From Anaplasma ovis str. Haibei (GTDB lineage Bacteria; Pseudomonadota; Alphaproteobacteria; Rickettsiales; Anaplasmataceae), in NCBI RefSeq assembly GCF_002214625.1, contig NZ_CP015994.1, positions 558,001 to 622,000 of the forward strand: a DNA stretch of 64,000 nt. Reading direction: 5' to 3'. Positions 10,434 through 20,170 of this stretch are shown one piece after another. The notes under the pieces were generated by a model. That model did not search any database, had not been told where the DNA came from, and saw only the letters and a list, made by a program, of their open reading frames with translations. Each line of letters starts with the position of its first letter. Position 1 is the first letter of the stretch. Both the position numbers and the translations under genes were made by a program.

Positions 10434-11996
10434 TTAGTTAACCGCCGCGTGAAAGTTGCTATAAATCCCATACCAACAATCAGCAATCTTACAAATCTGG
10501 TCATCTGTCACTCCAGGCCCCAGACTTATCCTGATAGCACTCTGAGCACACTCATCACTGGCCCCAAGCGCAGACAACACGTGTGATGCGCCGGGTTTGC
10601 CCGAAGAGCAGGCGGATCCCACGCCTATCGCCACCTTATGGCTATCAAAGCCCATAACCTGTAGTTCTTTACTCACACCAGGCATGGAAACACATGTGGT
10701 GTTGGGCAGCCTGTCTACATCGCGTCCAAAAATCACACATTCGGGCACAAATTCGCTTATTTTCCTTTCCAATAGATCGCGCATCTGCCTAACAGCCGCC
10801 ATTTCACCTACGCAAGTTTGTATACCATCCAAAGCTATAGACAAAGAACAAATCGCCGCTACGTTTTCTGTACCAGCACGTAACCCTTTTTCCTGTAGCC
10901 CACCGAATATCATGGGTTCTACTCCAACATTTTTGCTGTTAAAGAGCAGTGCACCGGCACCCGGTATTCCGCCGATCTTGTGCGAAGAGATAGTAACAAA
11001 ATCTGCACCAAGCTCGAGCACGCTCACCGGAATCTTCCCACAGGCCTGCACAACATCAGTGTGCACGGTAGCCCCGTATTTACGCGCAAGTCTCACAACT
11101 TCCTGAACCGGTTGTATTGTTCCCACTTCGTTGTTAGCTAACATGACAGAAACTAAAGCCTTTTCCCCGTTAAGCGAGCTCAATATGCCATCTAGAGCAT
11201 CGAGAGATATCACGCCAGAACCGCTTACTGGAATTATTGTGGGATTTACCGCAGCATTCATTACAGAAGGATGCTCGATGGCAGAGATAATATGCTTACA
11301 ATCGGCACTACTCCTGAAAACCAAATTGTTTGCTTCGGTGCCGGAAGAAGTAAATACTACATCATATCCTGCAGCGTCGAGCCTGTTTATAACCGTTCCT
11401 CGTGCATCTTCAATGACTCCCCTAGCCTTCTGGCCCAACTTGTGAACGGAAGACGGATTATAAAAACCCCCGAACAGAAGCTCATTACCTAACTTGTGCC
11501 TTACCGGCGCACTCACAGCAGCGGTCGCGTTGTAATCTGCATATATATAGCCGTCATCGCCGTTTACAACCCTGAGGTTGTTGTTGAATACATCCAAAAT
11601 GGAAGTATTCTTCAGATAGTGCATGACATATTTCTCAATGCCATCCCATAAATTATGGCTATTACACTTGACGCCGGGAAACGGCAGACAGCCCACGTGC
11701 CCACTCTCACACCTAACCATCCTAATCTTATCTCCAACAGAGTCCAGTAGCAAATCCAGCGTTATGTGCTCAGGAGGCATTCCAAGAGAATACCCTCCGC
11801 CCGGTCCCCTAGTTGATTTCACCAGCCCCTTGCTCTTCAAAGACGTTATAACCCTCTCTAAATAACCCTCAGAGAGAGATTGTTTGTCCGCTATGGAGGA
11901 GGCCCTCTTTGGTTTGAATGCACCACCCGGCTGCCCCTGGTTGAGCAACCCTACCATGAACATCACGGCGTAACGTAACCTCGTGGTCATCAACAT
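10434..11996 (-). CDS. IscR-like Rrf2 regulator fused to a second cysteine desulfurase
   Basis: One uninterrupted 520-residue frame carries two domains. Residues 1-135 are an Rrf2/IscR winged helix (YAVMFMVGLL, then STRGPGGGYSLG). They include a cluster-binding set C96, C103, C111 and H114, close to the Cys-Cys-Cys-His ligands of IscR but with slightly wider spacing. From about residue 150 (YIYADYNATAAV) to the end is a NifS/IscS-type desulfurase with SSGTEANN near 217, HTDVVQ near 312, PLP lysine K340 (SSHKIGG) and active cysteine C463 (GVGSACSSGK). The start at 11996 has GAGGA in good position; an ATG two codons in is also possible. It heads the isc operon, 32 bp from iscS. A sequencing error joining two genes is possible but would need to remove a stop and keep both domains full length. 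I infer a cluster-sensing regulator tethered to a sulfur donor. Confidence 0.9.
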   Translation of the reverse strand: MLMTTRLRYAVMFMVGLLNQGQPGGAFKPKRASSIADKQSLSEGYLERVITSLKSKGLVKSTRGPGGGYSLGMPPEHITLDLLLDSVGDKIRMVRCESGHVGCLPFPGVKCNSHNLWDGIEKYVMHYLKNTSILDVFNNNLRVVNGDDGYIYADYNATAAVSAPVRHKLGNELLFGGFYNPSSVHKLGQKARGVIEDARGTVINRLDAAGYDVVFTSSGTEANNLVFRSSADCKHIISAIEHPSVMNAAVNPTIIPVSGSGVISLDALDGILSSLNGEKALVSVMLANNEVGTIQPVQEVVRLARKYGATVHTDVVQACGKIPVSVLELGADFVTISSHKIGGIPGAGALLFNSKNVGVEPMIFGGLQEKGLRAGTENVAAICSLSIALDGIQTCVGEMAAVRQMRDLLERKISEFVPECVIFGRDVDRLPNTTCVSMPGVSKELQVMGFDSHKVAIGVGSACSSGKPGASHVLSALGASDECAQSAIRISLGPGVTDDQICKIADCWYGIYSNFHAAVN

Positions 11997-12099
11997 GGCG
12001 TCCTCACTCTAAACGCGTACAGTGGCAGAAGCAACAACCGGGGCTAGGTAAAAGATAAAAAAAACCCTTGGTAAGAAGGAACTTTTTAGTTAGCATCTT

Positions 12100-12139
12100 C
12101 ACGGTGTATAGTGATAGTGGATAATATACCCCGTGTCAA
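12100..12139 (-). promoter_or_regulatory. Candidate isc operon promoter with overlapping inverted-repeat operator
   Basis: On the minus strand a perfect -35 box TTGACA (12134-12139) is followed after 17 bases by TATCAC (12111-12116), a weak -10 box, about 115 bp before the start of the IscR fusion gene. An 11-bp inverted repeat with one mismatch, CACGGTGTATA (12100-12110) and TATACCCCGTG (12125-12135), spans both boxes. That is where a repressor such as IscR would act. The repeat is seen directly; its role as an operator is inference. Confidence 0.5.
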
Positions 12140-12196
12140 GTGGGTTTTTTCCTGCAAGATGGCTGTGGCGGTATGGCAGATGTCTGGTAAGTGTTA

Positions 12197-12901
12197 ATGC
12201 GAGAGGTTTTTTTTAATGGGCCTGCGGGCAAAATAGAGGGAAGATACACGGGTAGTAGGGATGCTGACGCCCCTCTGGTGCTAATACTTCACCCTCACCC
12301 CCAGTATGGTGGGAGTATGGACAACAAAATAGTATACAACCTCTACCGGGTATTTGCCGTTAATGGCTTTTCCGTCCTTCGGATAAACTTTCGGGGTATT
12401 GGCAAGTCTGCGGGTGTTTTCGACAAGGGTGTAGGGGAGCTGAGTGACGCAGCAACTGCCGCGGATTGGCTCCAAAACAATAGCCCTTCGGTTTCGTCGT
12501 TCTGGGTTGCAGGTTTTTCCTTTGGGGCATGGGTAGCGATGCAACTTATGATGCGCAGGCCAGAGGTTGACGGGTTTGTCGCGGTATCTCCACCGGCAAA
12601 TAGGTACGATTTCTCGTTCTTATCGCCCTGCCCTGTACCTGGCCTGATAATTCAGGGAGACAACGACAGCATCGCCGAGGAGGCTGCAGTTTCCCAGCTT
12701 GCCTCAAGGCTGAGCGCCTCAATCAAGAGTGAACACATGCAATATTACGTCGTAGAAAGGGCAGACCACTTTTTCCGTGATCATATCAGCCAACTTAACG
12801 AGGTGGTTGATGCGTATATAAAGTCCAGGATGTCGGCTGGGAGCGAGCAGGCGTTTTCTGCTAAGAGGCTCAAGGGCAAGCACCCAGTGTATGCTGGGTA
12901 G
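12197..12901 (+). CDS. Alpha/beta hydrolase family protein
   Basis: A 234-residue serine hydrolase of the short dienelactone-hydrolase-like type. Visible elements are LVLILHPHPQYGGSMDNK (oxyanion region), the nucleophile elbow GFSFGAW, an acidic residue in LIIQGDNDSIA and a late histidine in ERADHFF, which together make a plausible Ser-Asp-His triad. No signal peptide is seen, so it is probably cytosolic; the substrate cannot be told from sequence. The ATG at 12197 is preferred to the GTG six bases upstream. It is divergent from the isc operon, sharing the 200-bp promoter region. Confidence 0.85.
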   Translation: MREVFFNGPAGKIEGRYTGSRDADAPLVLILHPHPQYGGSMDNKIVYNLYRVFAVNGFSVLRINFRGIGKSAGVFDKGVGELSDAATAADWLQNNSPSVSSFWVAGFSFGAWVAMQLMMRRPEVDGFVAVSPPANRYDFSFLSPCPVPGLIIQGDNDSIAEEAAVSQLASRLSASIKSEHMQYYVVERADHFFRDHISQLNEVVDAYIKSRMSAGSEQAFSAKRLKGKHPVYAG

Positions 12902-13171
12902 TGCGCAGGGTTTGGCTGCCACGCACGGGAGTTGTGATGAATGTGGGTGGCCGTTCCGTTGGTCGTCGCGTTGCTTTAGCCGGGTTTAGCAGTTCTCCAG
13001 TTGTCTATGCACATAGAGCGCCCGTCTGGTGGTGTGTAGTCTCAGAGTCTTTAGGGGTAAAAGTAGGTCCACAAGGGCCTCTTGTGATGTCCGGGAGGGG
13101 CAAAGTCCATATGTGACAAATAATCGCGCGTATCCCAGCGCATAGGTTTTTCTCAGCTTGGTCCCAAGGCG

Positions 13172-14773
13172 GTGGTTGAAGGCGGTGGTTTTGTATTGTA
13201 CAATCCCGATATTATTTCACGAGAAACAGCGGTGCACAGTTCCTGGCCCTTCAAAGAAGCAGAAAGAATCCTACAAGCGTTTGGTGAAGAACGAGAAGTG
13301 GTCTTGTCTGTCGGGTACGGGCCCTCCGGGTTGCCGCACATTGGAACTCTGGGCGAGGCTGTGCGAACAACATTTGTGGCCAACGCATTGCGTGAGATTT
13401 CGCCAAACACTTCAACTAAGATCCTAGCGTTTTCGGACGACATGGATGGATTGCGCAAGGTCCCAGAAAACATTCCGCAACACGAAATGGTCGCTGAATG
13501 TTTGGGTAGACCCTTAACATCTATTCCTGATCCATTCGGCACCCATCAGAGCTATGGGCACCATATGAACCACATATTTTGTGAGTTCCTCGACAGGTTT
13601 GGAGTTGAATACGAATTTAAAAGCGCTACCGAGTGTTATAAGTCTGGAGTGTATGATTCCGTATTACTCAAGCTATTGCAAAATTATGATAGGGCAGCCA
13701 AGGTGCTGCTTGCCACTGTTGGGGAAGAGCGCCAAAAAACCTACAGTCCATTCTTGCCTATCTGTCCTGAAACGCTGAAGGTTTTGCAGGTTCCTGTAGT
13801 AAAAACAGATGTCGCCAGCGGAACGATTTTTTATGAAGATAGTAATGGGAATCTTGTCGAAACACCTGTAACTGGCGGGCGCTGCAAGCTGCAATGGAAG
13901 GCAGACTGGGGCATGAGATGGGCGGCGTTTGATGTACGTTATGAGGCACATGGGAAAGATCTAACTCCCTCAGTGAAGCCATCCTCTGAAGTGTGTAAAA
14001 TTTTAGGTAAAACCCCTCCAGTTTTGTTCCCGTATGAGCTGTTCCTCGATAGAGACGGCAAGAAGATTTCCAAATCCAAGGGGAACGGGCTTTCCGTCGA
14101 GGAATGGCTAGCCTGCGCCCCTTACGAGAGCCTGGCGCTATATGTGTTCCAAAACCCAAAAAGGGCGAAGCGCTTGTGCTTTGATGTAGTCCCAAAGTTT
14201 GTTGACGATTACTTATCCCTGGTTCAGGAATATAACCGCGCTCCCACCGCGGATAATCCCGTCTGGCACATACACAACGGCAAGGTTCCGAACATCGAGC
14301 TATGTGAATTGACGTTCTGTCTACTAATAAACATAGCCTCTGCGTGTAACGCAGAAGATGAGCAAATGTTGTGGAAGTTAATAAGACGCTATAGAGGCGA
14401 TATTGATTCTAGAGCCGATACTGTTACTCTCAGTAAGTTGGTGAGTTGTGCCGTGGTTTACTACCGCACGTTTGTAATGCCAAATAGATCATACAGGGTC
14501 CCTAATGAAAATGAGCGGGGCATGCTTTTGGACTTAGCAAAAACTCTAGCAACGGTGGGGGATGCTGACACTTCTGCTGACATACAAAACCATGTGTTCG
14601 CCGTTGGTAAAAAATATTTGCCAGATAACCTGAGAGAGTGGTTCAAAATGCTATACGAGGTGTTGCTTGGGCAAAGTGACGGTCCAAGATTTGGGTCATT
14701 CGTGAAGCTTTACGGAGTTGGCAACACAATAGAGCTCATCGAAAGGGCCACTTCTGCGGATAGTAGCAATTGA
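13172..14773 (+). CDS. lysK: Class I lysyl-tRNA synthetase
   Basis: This enzyme attaches lysine to tRNA-Lys. Unlike the class II enzyme of most bacteria, it is the archaeal-type class I form with a Rossmann catalytic core. The HIGH-like motif is GPSGLPHIGTLGEAVR (about residues 51-66) and the KMSKS-like motif is KKISKSKGNGLS (about 295). A helical anticodon-binding region follows. It has 533 residues, in the normal range. The start appears to be GTG at 13172, as I see no ATG upstream in frame that fits. Class I LysRS is known in Rickettsiales and some spirochaetes and is attributed to ancient transfer from archaea. Confidence 0.95.
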   Translation: MVEGGGFVLYNPDIISRETAVHSSWPFKEAERILQAFGEEREVVLSVGYGPSGLPHIGTLGEAVRTTFVANALREISPNTSTKILAFSDDMDGLRKVPENIPQHEMVAECLGRPLTSIPDPFGTHQSYGHHMNHIFCEFLDRFGVEYEFKSATECYKSGVYDSVLLKLLQNYDRAAKVLLATVGEERQKTYSPFLPICPETLKVLQVPVVKTDVASGTIFYEDSNGNLVETPVTGGRCKLQWKADWGMRWAAFDVRYEAHGKDLTPSVKPSSEVCKILGKTPPVLFPYELFLDRDGKKISKSKGNGLSVEEWLACAPYESLALYVFQNPKRAKRLCFDVVPKFVDDYLSLVQEYNRAPTADNPVWHIHNGKVPNIELCELTFCLLINIASACNAEDEQMLWKLIRRYRGDIDSRADTVTLSKLVSCAVVYYRTFVMPNRSYRVPNENERGMLLDLAKTLATVGDADTSADIQNHVFAVGKKYLPDNLREWFKMLYEVLLGQSDGPRFGSFVKLYGVGNTIELIERATSADSSN

Positions 14774-14826
14774 CACGGCAAAATGTGGGTGCTATTCTGG
14801 CGGTCTGTTCTCCGGAGTTTGTTGTG

Positions 14827-15261
14827 ATGTTGAGGTTTTTCACTATATGCTGCGCTGCGCTTTCCCTGAGCGGATGTTTTTTTTCGTCTGTACAATATCA
14901 TGGATACCCAAATGCGGGCGTGCAGTTCTGGGATGAAGTCAAAGTAGGTGAACAGAAGCAAGGGGTCGTAAGGCTGCTCGGGTCGCCTGTAATAATCGAT
15001 GGAGGCGCGTGGCTATACCCTTCCTGCGAGGTTCGCGGGGTTGCTGCATCTGTTGTCAGAAAGTACAGCTGCACTGTTTTGAAGATATCTTTCGACGGAG
15101 ACAACGGAACAGTTTCTGACATTGAGCGGCTTAACACGCCTATGGAGCATTTACCACAGATTGAGAGTGCAGGCACACCAATCACCGGAGTGAATGACGG
15201 GGCTTGGCGTAGGATCGAGGGTGTGTTTAGCAAGTTTCCGTTTAACAGCAAGAAGAAATAG
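14827..15261 (+). CDS. BamE/SmpA-like outer membrane lipoprotein
   Basis: The protein opens with a short basic-hydrophobic signal MLRFFTICCAALSLSGC, ending in a lipobox (LSLSGC) with C17 as the lipidated residue. The mature part has the BamE pattern of a short strand followed by VKVGEQKQGVVRLLGSPVI, where the family's GM(S)xxxVxxLLGxP motif sits, then paired strands with a conserved-looking CEVRG. Length is 144 residues. I infer a small lipoprotein of the BAM outer-membrane assembly complex. The frame is open 19 codons further upstream, but the signal peptide fixes the start at the ATG at 14827. Confidence 0.8.
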   Translation: MLRFFTICCAALSLSGCFFSSVQYHGYPNAGVQFWDEVKVGEQKQGVVRLLGSPVIIDGGAWLYPSCEVRGVAASVVRKYSCTVLKISFDGDNGTVSDIERLNTPMEHLPQIESAGTPITGVNDGAWRRIEGVFSKFPFNSKKK

Positions 15262-15313
15262 CCCATAAGCGAGTTTCGCACTTTTGGTGCAGGCTATCGG
15301 TTGGGGGTACGTT

Positions 15314-16057
15314 TTAGTATTCCACCAATACCAGATATAGTCCGTGTGGGGGCGCGGTCGCCCCAGCTGCTGCCCTGCTCTTGCGCTCTAGTATCTCCAA
15401 AACGTAAGATGGGGGAAATGCCCCGCTCCCACATTGAACCAGCGTGCCCACGATAATTCTGACTTGCTTATGTAGAAAAGACTTTGCAGATACATGCACG
15501 AGTATGTTGCTCCCGTCCTTAACGCACTCGATTCTATCTACCGTGCGCACAGAAGATTTGGATTGGCATTCCTTCGCGCGAAAACTCGCAAAGTCCTTTT
15601 TTTCGCCAACCATGTAGCTTGCAGCCTCTTGCATACAGGATACGTCTAACCGCTTGGGTATGTGCCATACTCGAAGACGATCCAGGCACGGAGGCGCATC
15701 TCTATTCACAATCTTGTACATATAGTGCCGCTTTTTGGCCGAAAACCTGGCATGAAAACTCTCTTCAGCCGCTTCCAGCGAGAGAATAGAGACCATATCA
15801 GATCGCAAATAGTGATTAAGTGCATTTTTTATTACATAATCTTGCAGCGAGGTGTTCAGGTCAAAATGTATAACTTGGCCAAGAGCGTGCACACCGGCAT
15901 CCGTCCTTCCTGCGGCAAAAACCGTCACATATTGCTGGGAGAGACGATATATAGCACCCTCAACCGATTCCTGTACTGACTTTCCTACCGCACTCTTTTG
16001 GCGCTGCCACCCTATAAAAGCGGTGCCGTCATACTCAACAACAGCTCGGTACCTCAT
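15314..16057 (-). CDS. truA: tRNA pseudouridine(38-40) synthase TruA
   Basis: TruA isomerises uridines 38-40 of the tRNA anticodon arm. The catalytic aspartate is D53 in [14 protein letters not shown], and the family N-terminus [19 protein letters not shown] is intact. The segment [19 protein letters not shown] near the C-terminus is the second conserved block. Length is 247 residues. Its ATG overlaps the pyrB stop by four bases (ATGA), so the two are probably translated together, though their functions are unrelated. Confidence 0.96.
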   Translation of the reverse strand: MRYRAVVEYDGTAFIGWQRQKSAVGKSVQESVEGAIYRLSQQYVTVFAAGRTDAGVHALGQVIHFDLNTSLQDYVIKNALNHYLRSDMVSILSLEAAEESFHARFSAKKRHYMYKIVNRDAPPCLDRLRVWHIPKRLDVSCMQEAASYMVGEKKDFASFRAKECQSKSSVRTVDRIECVKDGSNILVHVSAKSFLHKQVRIIVGTLVQCGSGAFPPSYVLEILERKSRAAAGATAPPHGLYLVLVEY

Positions 16058-16950
16058 CCCAACATGTAGTGCAGAATAGCCTTGCGTACGGCCGCCCCCA
16101 TTTTAACCTGAAGCAGCACAGACGAGTGGTTATCAGCCACCTCGTCAGAAATCTCAACACCCCTGTTCATCGGACCCGGGTGCATGACGATCACGTCATC
16201 CTTTGCCAGAGACAATCGTTTCTTGTCCAACATGTAAAGACGAGAGTATTCTTTATCGAGCATAAAATCCCCACTAGTCATGCGCTCTCTCTGTATTCTC
16301 AGAAGCATTATGACATCCGCCCCTTCAATGCCCTCTTCCAAGCTGTGCGTCACCAATGACACCCCATCCGGCACATGAGCCACAAACGTTGGGGTCACTA
16401 CCCTGATGTTCGCACCATACCTGGACAGCAACCTTATGTTTGACCGCGCAACTCTACTGTGAAACACATCTCCGCATATAGCAATCTCCAACCCGCGAAC
16501 CTTACCACCTTTCAGGGAGCATATCGTGGCATAGTCAGTAACGGCTTGAGTGGGGTGCTCGTGATGGCCGTCACCAGCGTTAATGACGCAACAGTCACCC
16601 GCCCTTTTGGCAATTTCATCAACTAGGCAACTCTGATCACAGCGCACAACTACCAAGTCAGTCCCCATAGCGACCATGGTGGATATGGTGTCTGATATGC
16701 TTTCACCCTTGCACATTGAGGACATGGCAACGTTTAGCGTTACAGATATGGCACCCAAAGCCTTTTCCGCAATCTCAAATGCAAGTAGGGTGCGAGTGGA
16801 ACCCTCAAAGAAAAGATTCACTATAACCTTTCCCCGCAATACCTCATCACTGGCCTCCTGCGCCATATATTTGTTCGCTAAGAGGAGCAGATTTTCCACA
16901 TCCTTATCACTCAAGTCCGAAACCCGTAGCAGCTTCTTCAAGCTTCCCAT
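16054..16950 (-). CDS. pyrB: Aspartate carbamoyltransferase catalytic chain
   Basis: PyrB joins carbamoyl phosphate and aspartate in the second step of pyrimidine synthesis. The carbamoyl-phosphate loop [15 protein letters not shown] has STRT at 51-54, HPTQA is at 132-136, and the aspartate-side motif [15 protein letters not shown] is near the end. The length of 298 residues is typical for the catalytic chain. No pyrI regulatory chain is visible nearby. It is the first gene of a two-gene leftward unit with truA. Confidence 0.96.
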   Translation of the reverse strand: MGSLKKLLRVSDLSDKDVENLLLLANKYMAQEASDEVLRGKVIVNLFFEGSTRTLLAFEIAEKALGAISVTLNVAMSSMCKGESISDTISTMVAMGTDLVVVRCDQSCLVDEIAKRAGDCCVINAGDGHHEHPTQAVTDYATICSLKGGKVRGLEIAICGDVFHSRVARSNIRLLSRYGANIRVVTPTFVAHVPDGVSLVTHSLEEGIEGADVIMLLRIQRERMTSGDFMLDKEYSRLYMLDKKRLSLAKDDVIVMHPGPMNRGVEISDEVADNHSSVLLQVKMGAAVRKAILHYMLG

Positions 16951-17020
16951 AAAACAACACGTATTCAGTCGTGACGGGTGAATTTAACATCATTTGAAAG
17001 CGAAAATAAAGAAATTATCG

Positions 17021-17041
17021 AGGGCCCGGCCGGCCCTTTTT
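17021..17041 (+). terminator. GC-rich hairpin with T-run, possible bidirectional terminator
   Basis: AGGGCC and its complement GGCCCT form a six-pair stem with a five-base loop (17021-17037), followed by five T on the plus strand. On the minus strand the hairpin is preceded by A-rich DNA and followed by T-rich sequence. It sits between the end of the transaldolase gene and pyrB, both leftward, so it could end the atpD-atpC-transaldolase transcript even though the clean T-run points the other way. Confidence 0.45.
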
Positions 17042-17150
17042 AGCGCTCACAGCCAGAACCGGGCAACATCAACAATTCTCAGACCGAAATACAGACACAC
17101 GGTTGGCCGCTGTTAAGCGAGATAACTCTTGCCGGAATCACCCCACGCTT

Positions 17151-17771
17151 TCAAAAAGTCTTCCAAACCCGATCAGTGAGCGGATGCAAAAAAAGCTGCT
17201 TGAATACTGCCACGGGGACGGTAACTATATCTGCTCCGGCCTTGGCAGCTTCAACCACATGCATTGGGCTCCTCACAGACGCGGCCAAAATCTGAGTGGC
17301 AAAGCCATACTGTGAATACACACAGCTTATATCCTCAATCAAAGAGGCTCCGCTGCCGCCTAGATCGTCAATCCTACCCATAAAGGGAGAAACAAAGTAC
17401 GCACCGGCCTTGGCCGCCAATATTGCTTGGGTGACTGAAAAGCATAGGGTAACGTTCACCTTCACCTTATGAACGCTGGATAAAGTTTTGCAGGCGCATA
17501 TGCCGTCAAAAGTCATGGGTAATTTCACCACAACATTTTCCGCAATCTTAGCCAACTGCAGACCTTCATTGACCATACCATCGGCGTCAGTAGCAATTAC
17601 TTCGACACTCACAGGCCCGGTTACCAGCCGGCATATCTCCGTCAACAACTCTCTACTAGGCTTCTCAACCCGAGACAGCAACAAAGGGTTGGTGGTTACG
17701 CCATCAACAATACCAGTCTTGCATAGAACAGACATGGACCCCGTATCCACAGTGTCCAAAAATATCTTCAC
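17151..17771 (-). CDS. tal: Transaldolase (fructose-6-phosphate aldolase/TalC type)
   Basis: A small transaldolase of 206 residues in the FSA/TalC group, moving three-carbon ketol units in the non-oxidative pentose phosphate pathway. It begins MKIFLDTVD with GVTTNPLLL (24-32), has the Schiff-base lysine K83 (NVVVKLPMT) and carries YFVSPFMGRIDD, all family hallmarks. The start overlaps the atpC stop by four bases, which suggests co-transcription with the ATP synthase genes. Whether it acts as transaldolase or fructose-6-phosphate aldolase cannot be told from sequence. Confidence 0.92.
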   Translation of the reverse strand: MKIFLDTVDTGSMSVLCKTGIVDGVTTNPLLLSRVEKPSRELLTEICRLVTGPVSVEVIATDADGMVNEGLQLAKIAENVVVKLPMTFDGICACKTLSSVHKVKVNVTLCFSVTQAILAAKAGAYFVSPFMGRIDDLGGSGASLIEDISCVYSQYGFATQILAASVRSPMHVVEAAKAGADIVTVPVAVFKQLFLHPLTDRVWKTF

Positions 17772-18154
17772 CCTTCCAATACCTTATTAATAAACTCCAA
17801 GTCAACCCGGGCAAGCTCGCCAAGAAGCCCGCCATCGAGCGCTGCCTTTTCTATAGCATCCTTCACGCTCCGAAGCTTTTCCTCAGCACAATCTTTAGAC
17901 AGCACGATCATATCGGCCATTATATTGCAGACATTGTCTCTAATGCTCATTACAGCATTGGATACCACTATAATATCAACAACGCTACTTACGTCTCTTA
18001 GTACAACCCCGCCCGGCAGCAAATCCATAACGGCCCGCTCGTGATGCGCCATTACCATCAGCGCCCCGGTGGGAGTGCGCGCAGACAAGGAGCACACATC
18101 CACAAAAGTGAGCTTGCGCTCCGGAGAAACAAACTCAACACCAAAACATTCCAT
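17768..18154 (-). CDS. atpC: ATP synthase epsilon subunit
   Basis: Epsilon is the central-stalk subunit of F1 that couples and inhibits ATPase rotation. The 128-residue protein has the N-terminal beta-sandwich pattern FGVEFVSPERKLTFVDV with GALMVMAHHERAVMDLLPGGVV, followed by a helical C-terminus. It lies 75 bp after atpD on the same strand. The other F1 genes (alpha, gamma, delta) are not in the window; split ATP synthase operons are normal in Rickettsiales. Confidence 0.93.
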   Translation of the reverse strand: MECFGVEFVSPERKLTFVDVCSLSARTPTGALMVMAHHERAVMDLLPGGVVLRDVSSVVDIIVVSNAVMSIRDNVCNIMADMIVLSKDCAEEKLRSVKDAIEKAALDGGLLGELARVDLEFINKVLEG

Positions 18155-18229
18155 GGCAACTCAACAACTAGCGCACAACACTTACGAAACCATACCACAA
18201 AGCTCGCACACCGCAAGCCCAGCCGGCCG

Positions 18230-19747
<1,518 letters not shown>

Positions 19748-19765
19748 TCACCAAGGAGCCTTACG

Positions 19766-19848
19766 TGCCCTTAGCCGGACTCGAACCAGCACACCCTCAC
19801 GGGCAGTAGATTTTGAGTCTACCGCGTCTACCATTCCGCCATAAGGGC
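19766..19848 (-). tRNA. tRNA-Leu (anticodon CAA)
   Basis: An 83-nt cloverleaf on the minus strand: acceptor GCCCTTA pairs with TAAGGGC, and the anticodon stem GTAGA/TCTAC encloses loop CTCAAAA, giving anticodon CAA for UUG codons. The T-loop is GGTTCGAGTCC. A long variable arm (CTGCCCGTGAGGGTGT) marks it as a class II leucine tRNA. CCA is not encoded. It lies just upstream of atpD. Confidence 0.95.
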
Positions 19849-20170
19849 CGCATCACCGAACTAGATACTACAATCTATTTTACGCAAGTCAATCCTTAAT
19901 AGAGAGTCATCTACAAACCAATCTGCAGGTACTATCTGGCACTTTATTCTCCCACCGTGACCAAGATTATACTTTACATGCAGCTTGTAGATGTGCAATA
20001 TCCGCATTGTGCGCGGCTCAAAGTGCCTAAATGCAATCAACTTGTCTAATCTGTGGCCCTTCTACAAAATGAATTGCAAAAACAATTTCAAGATATACAA
20101 GACGGTAAAAATATGCTAGGAGTACGCCTGCGTTGTTTCTTGTCAGTCAGTTGAAGTTGTCGCGCGCGTT
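19849..20170. other. Intergenic region between tRNA-Leu and mgtE
   Basis: About 320 bp upstream of both the leftward tRNA-Leu and the rightward mgtE, so it should hold both promoters. It is A/T-rich near the tRNA. I see no convincing open frame, riboswitch-like hairpin or terminator. Confidence 0.5.

Noticed and set aside
12902-13171. 71-codon plus-strand frame before lysK
   Set aside because: No ribosome binding site at a sensible start, no family resemblance, and unusual composition; more likely intergenic.
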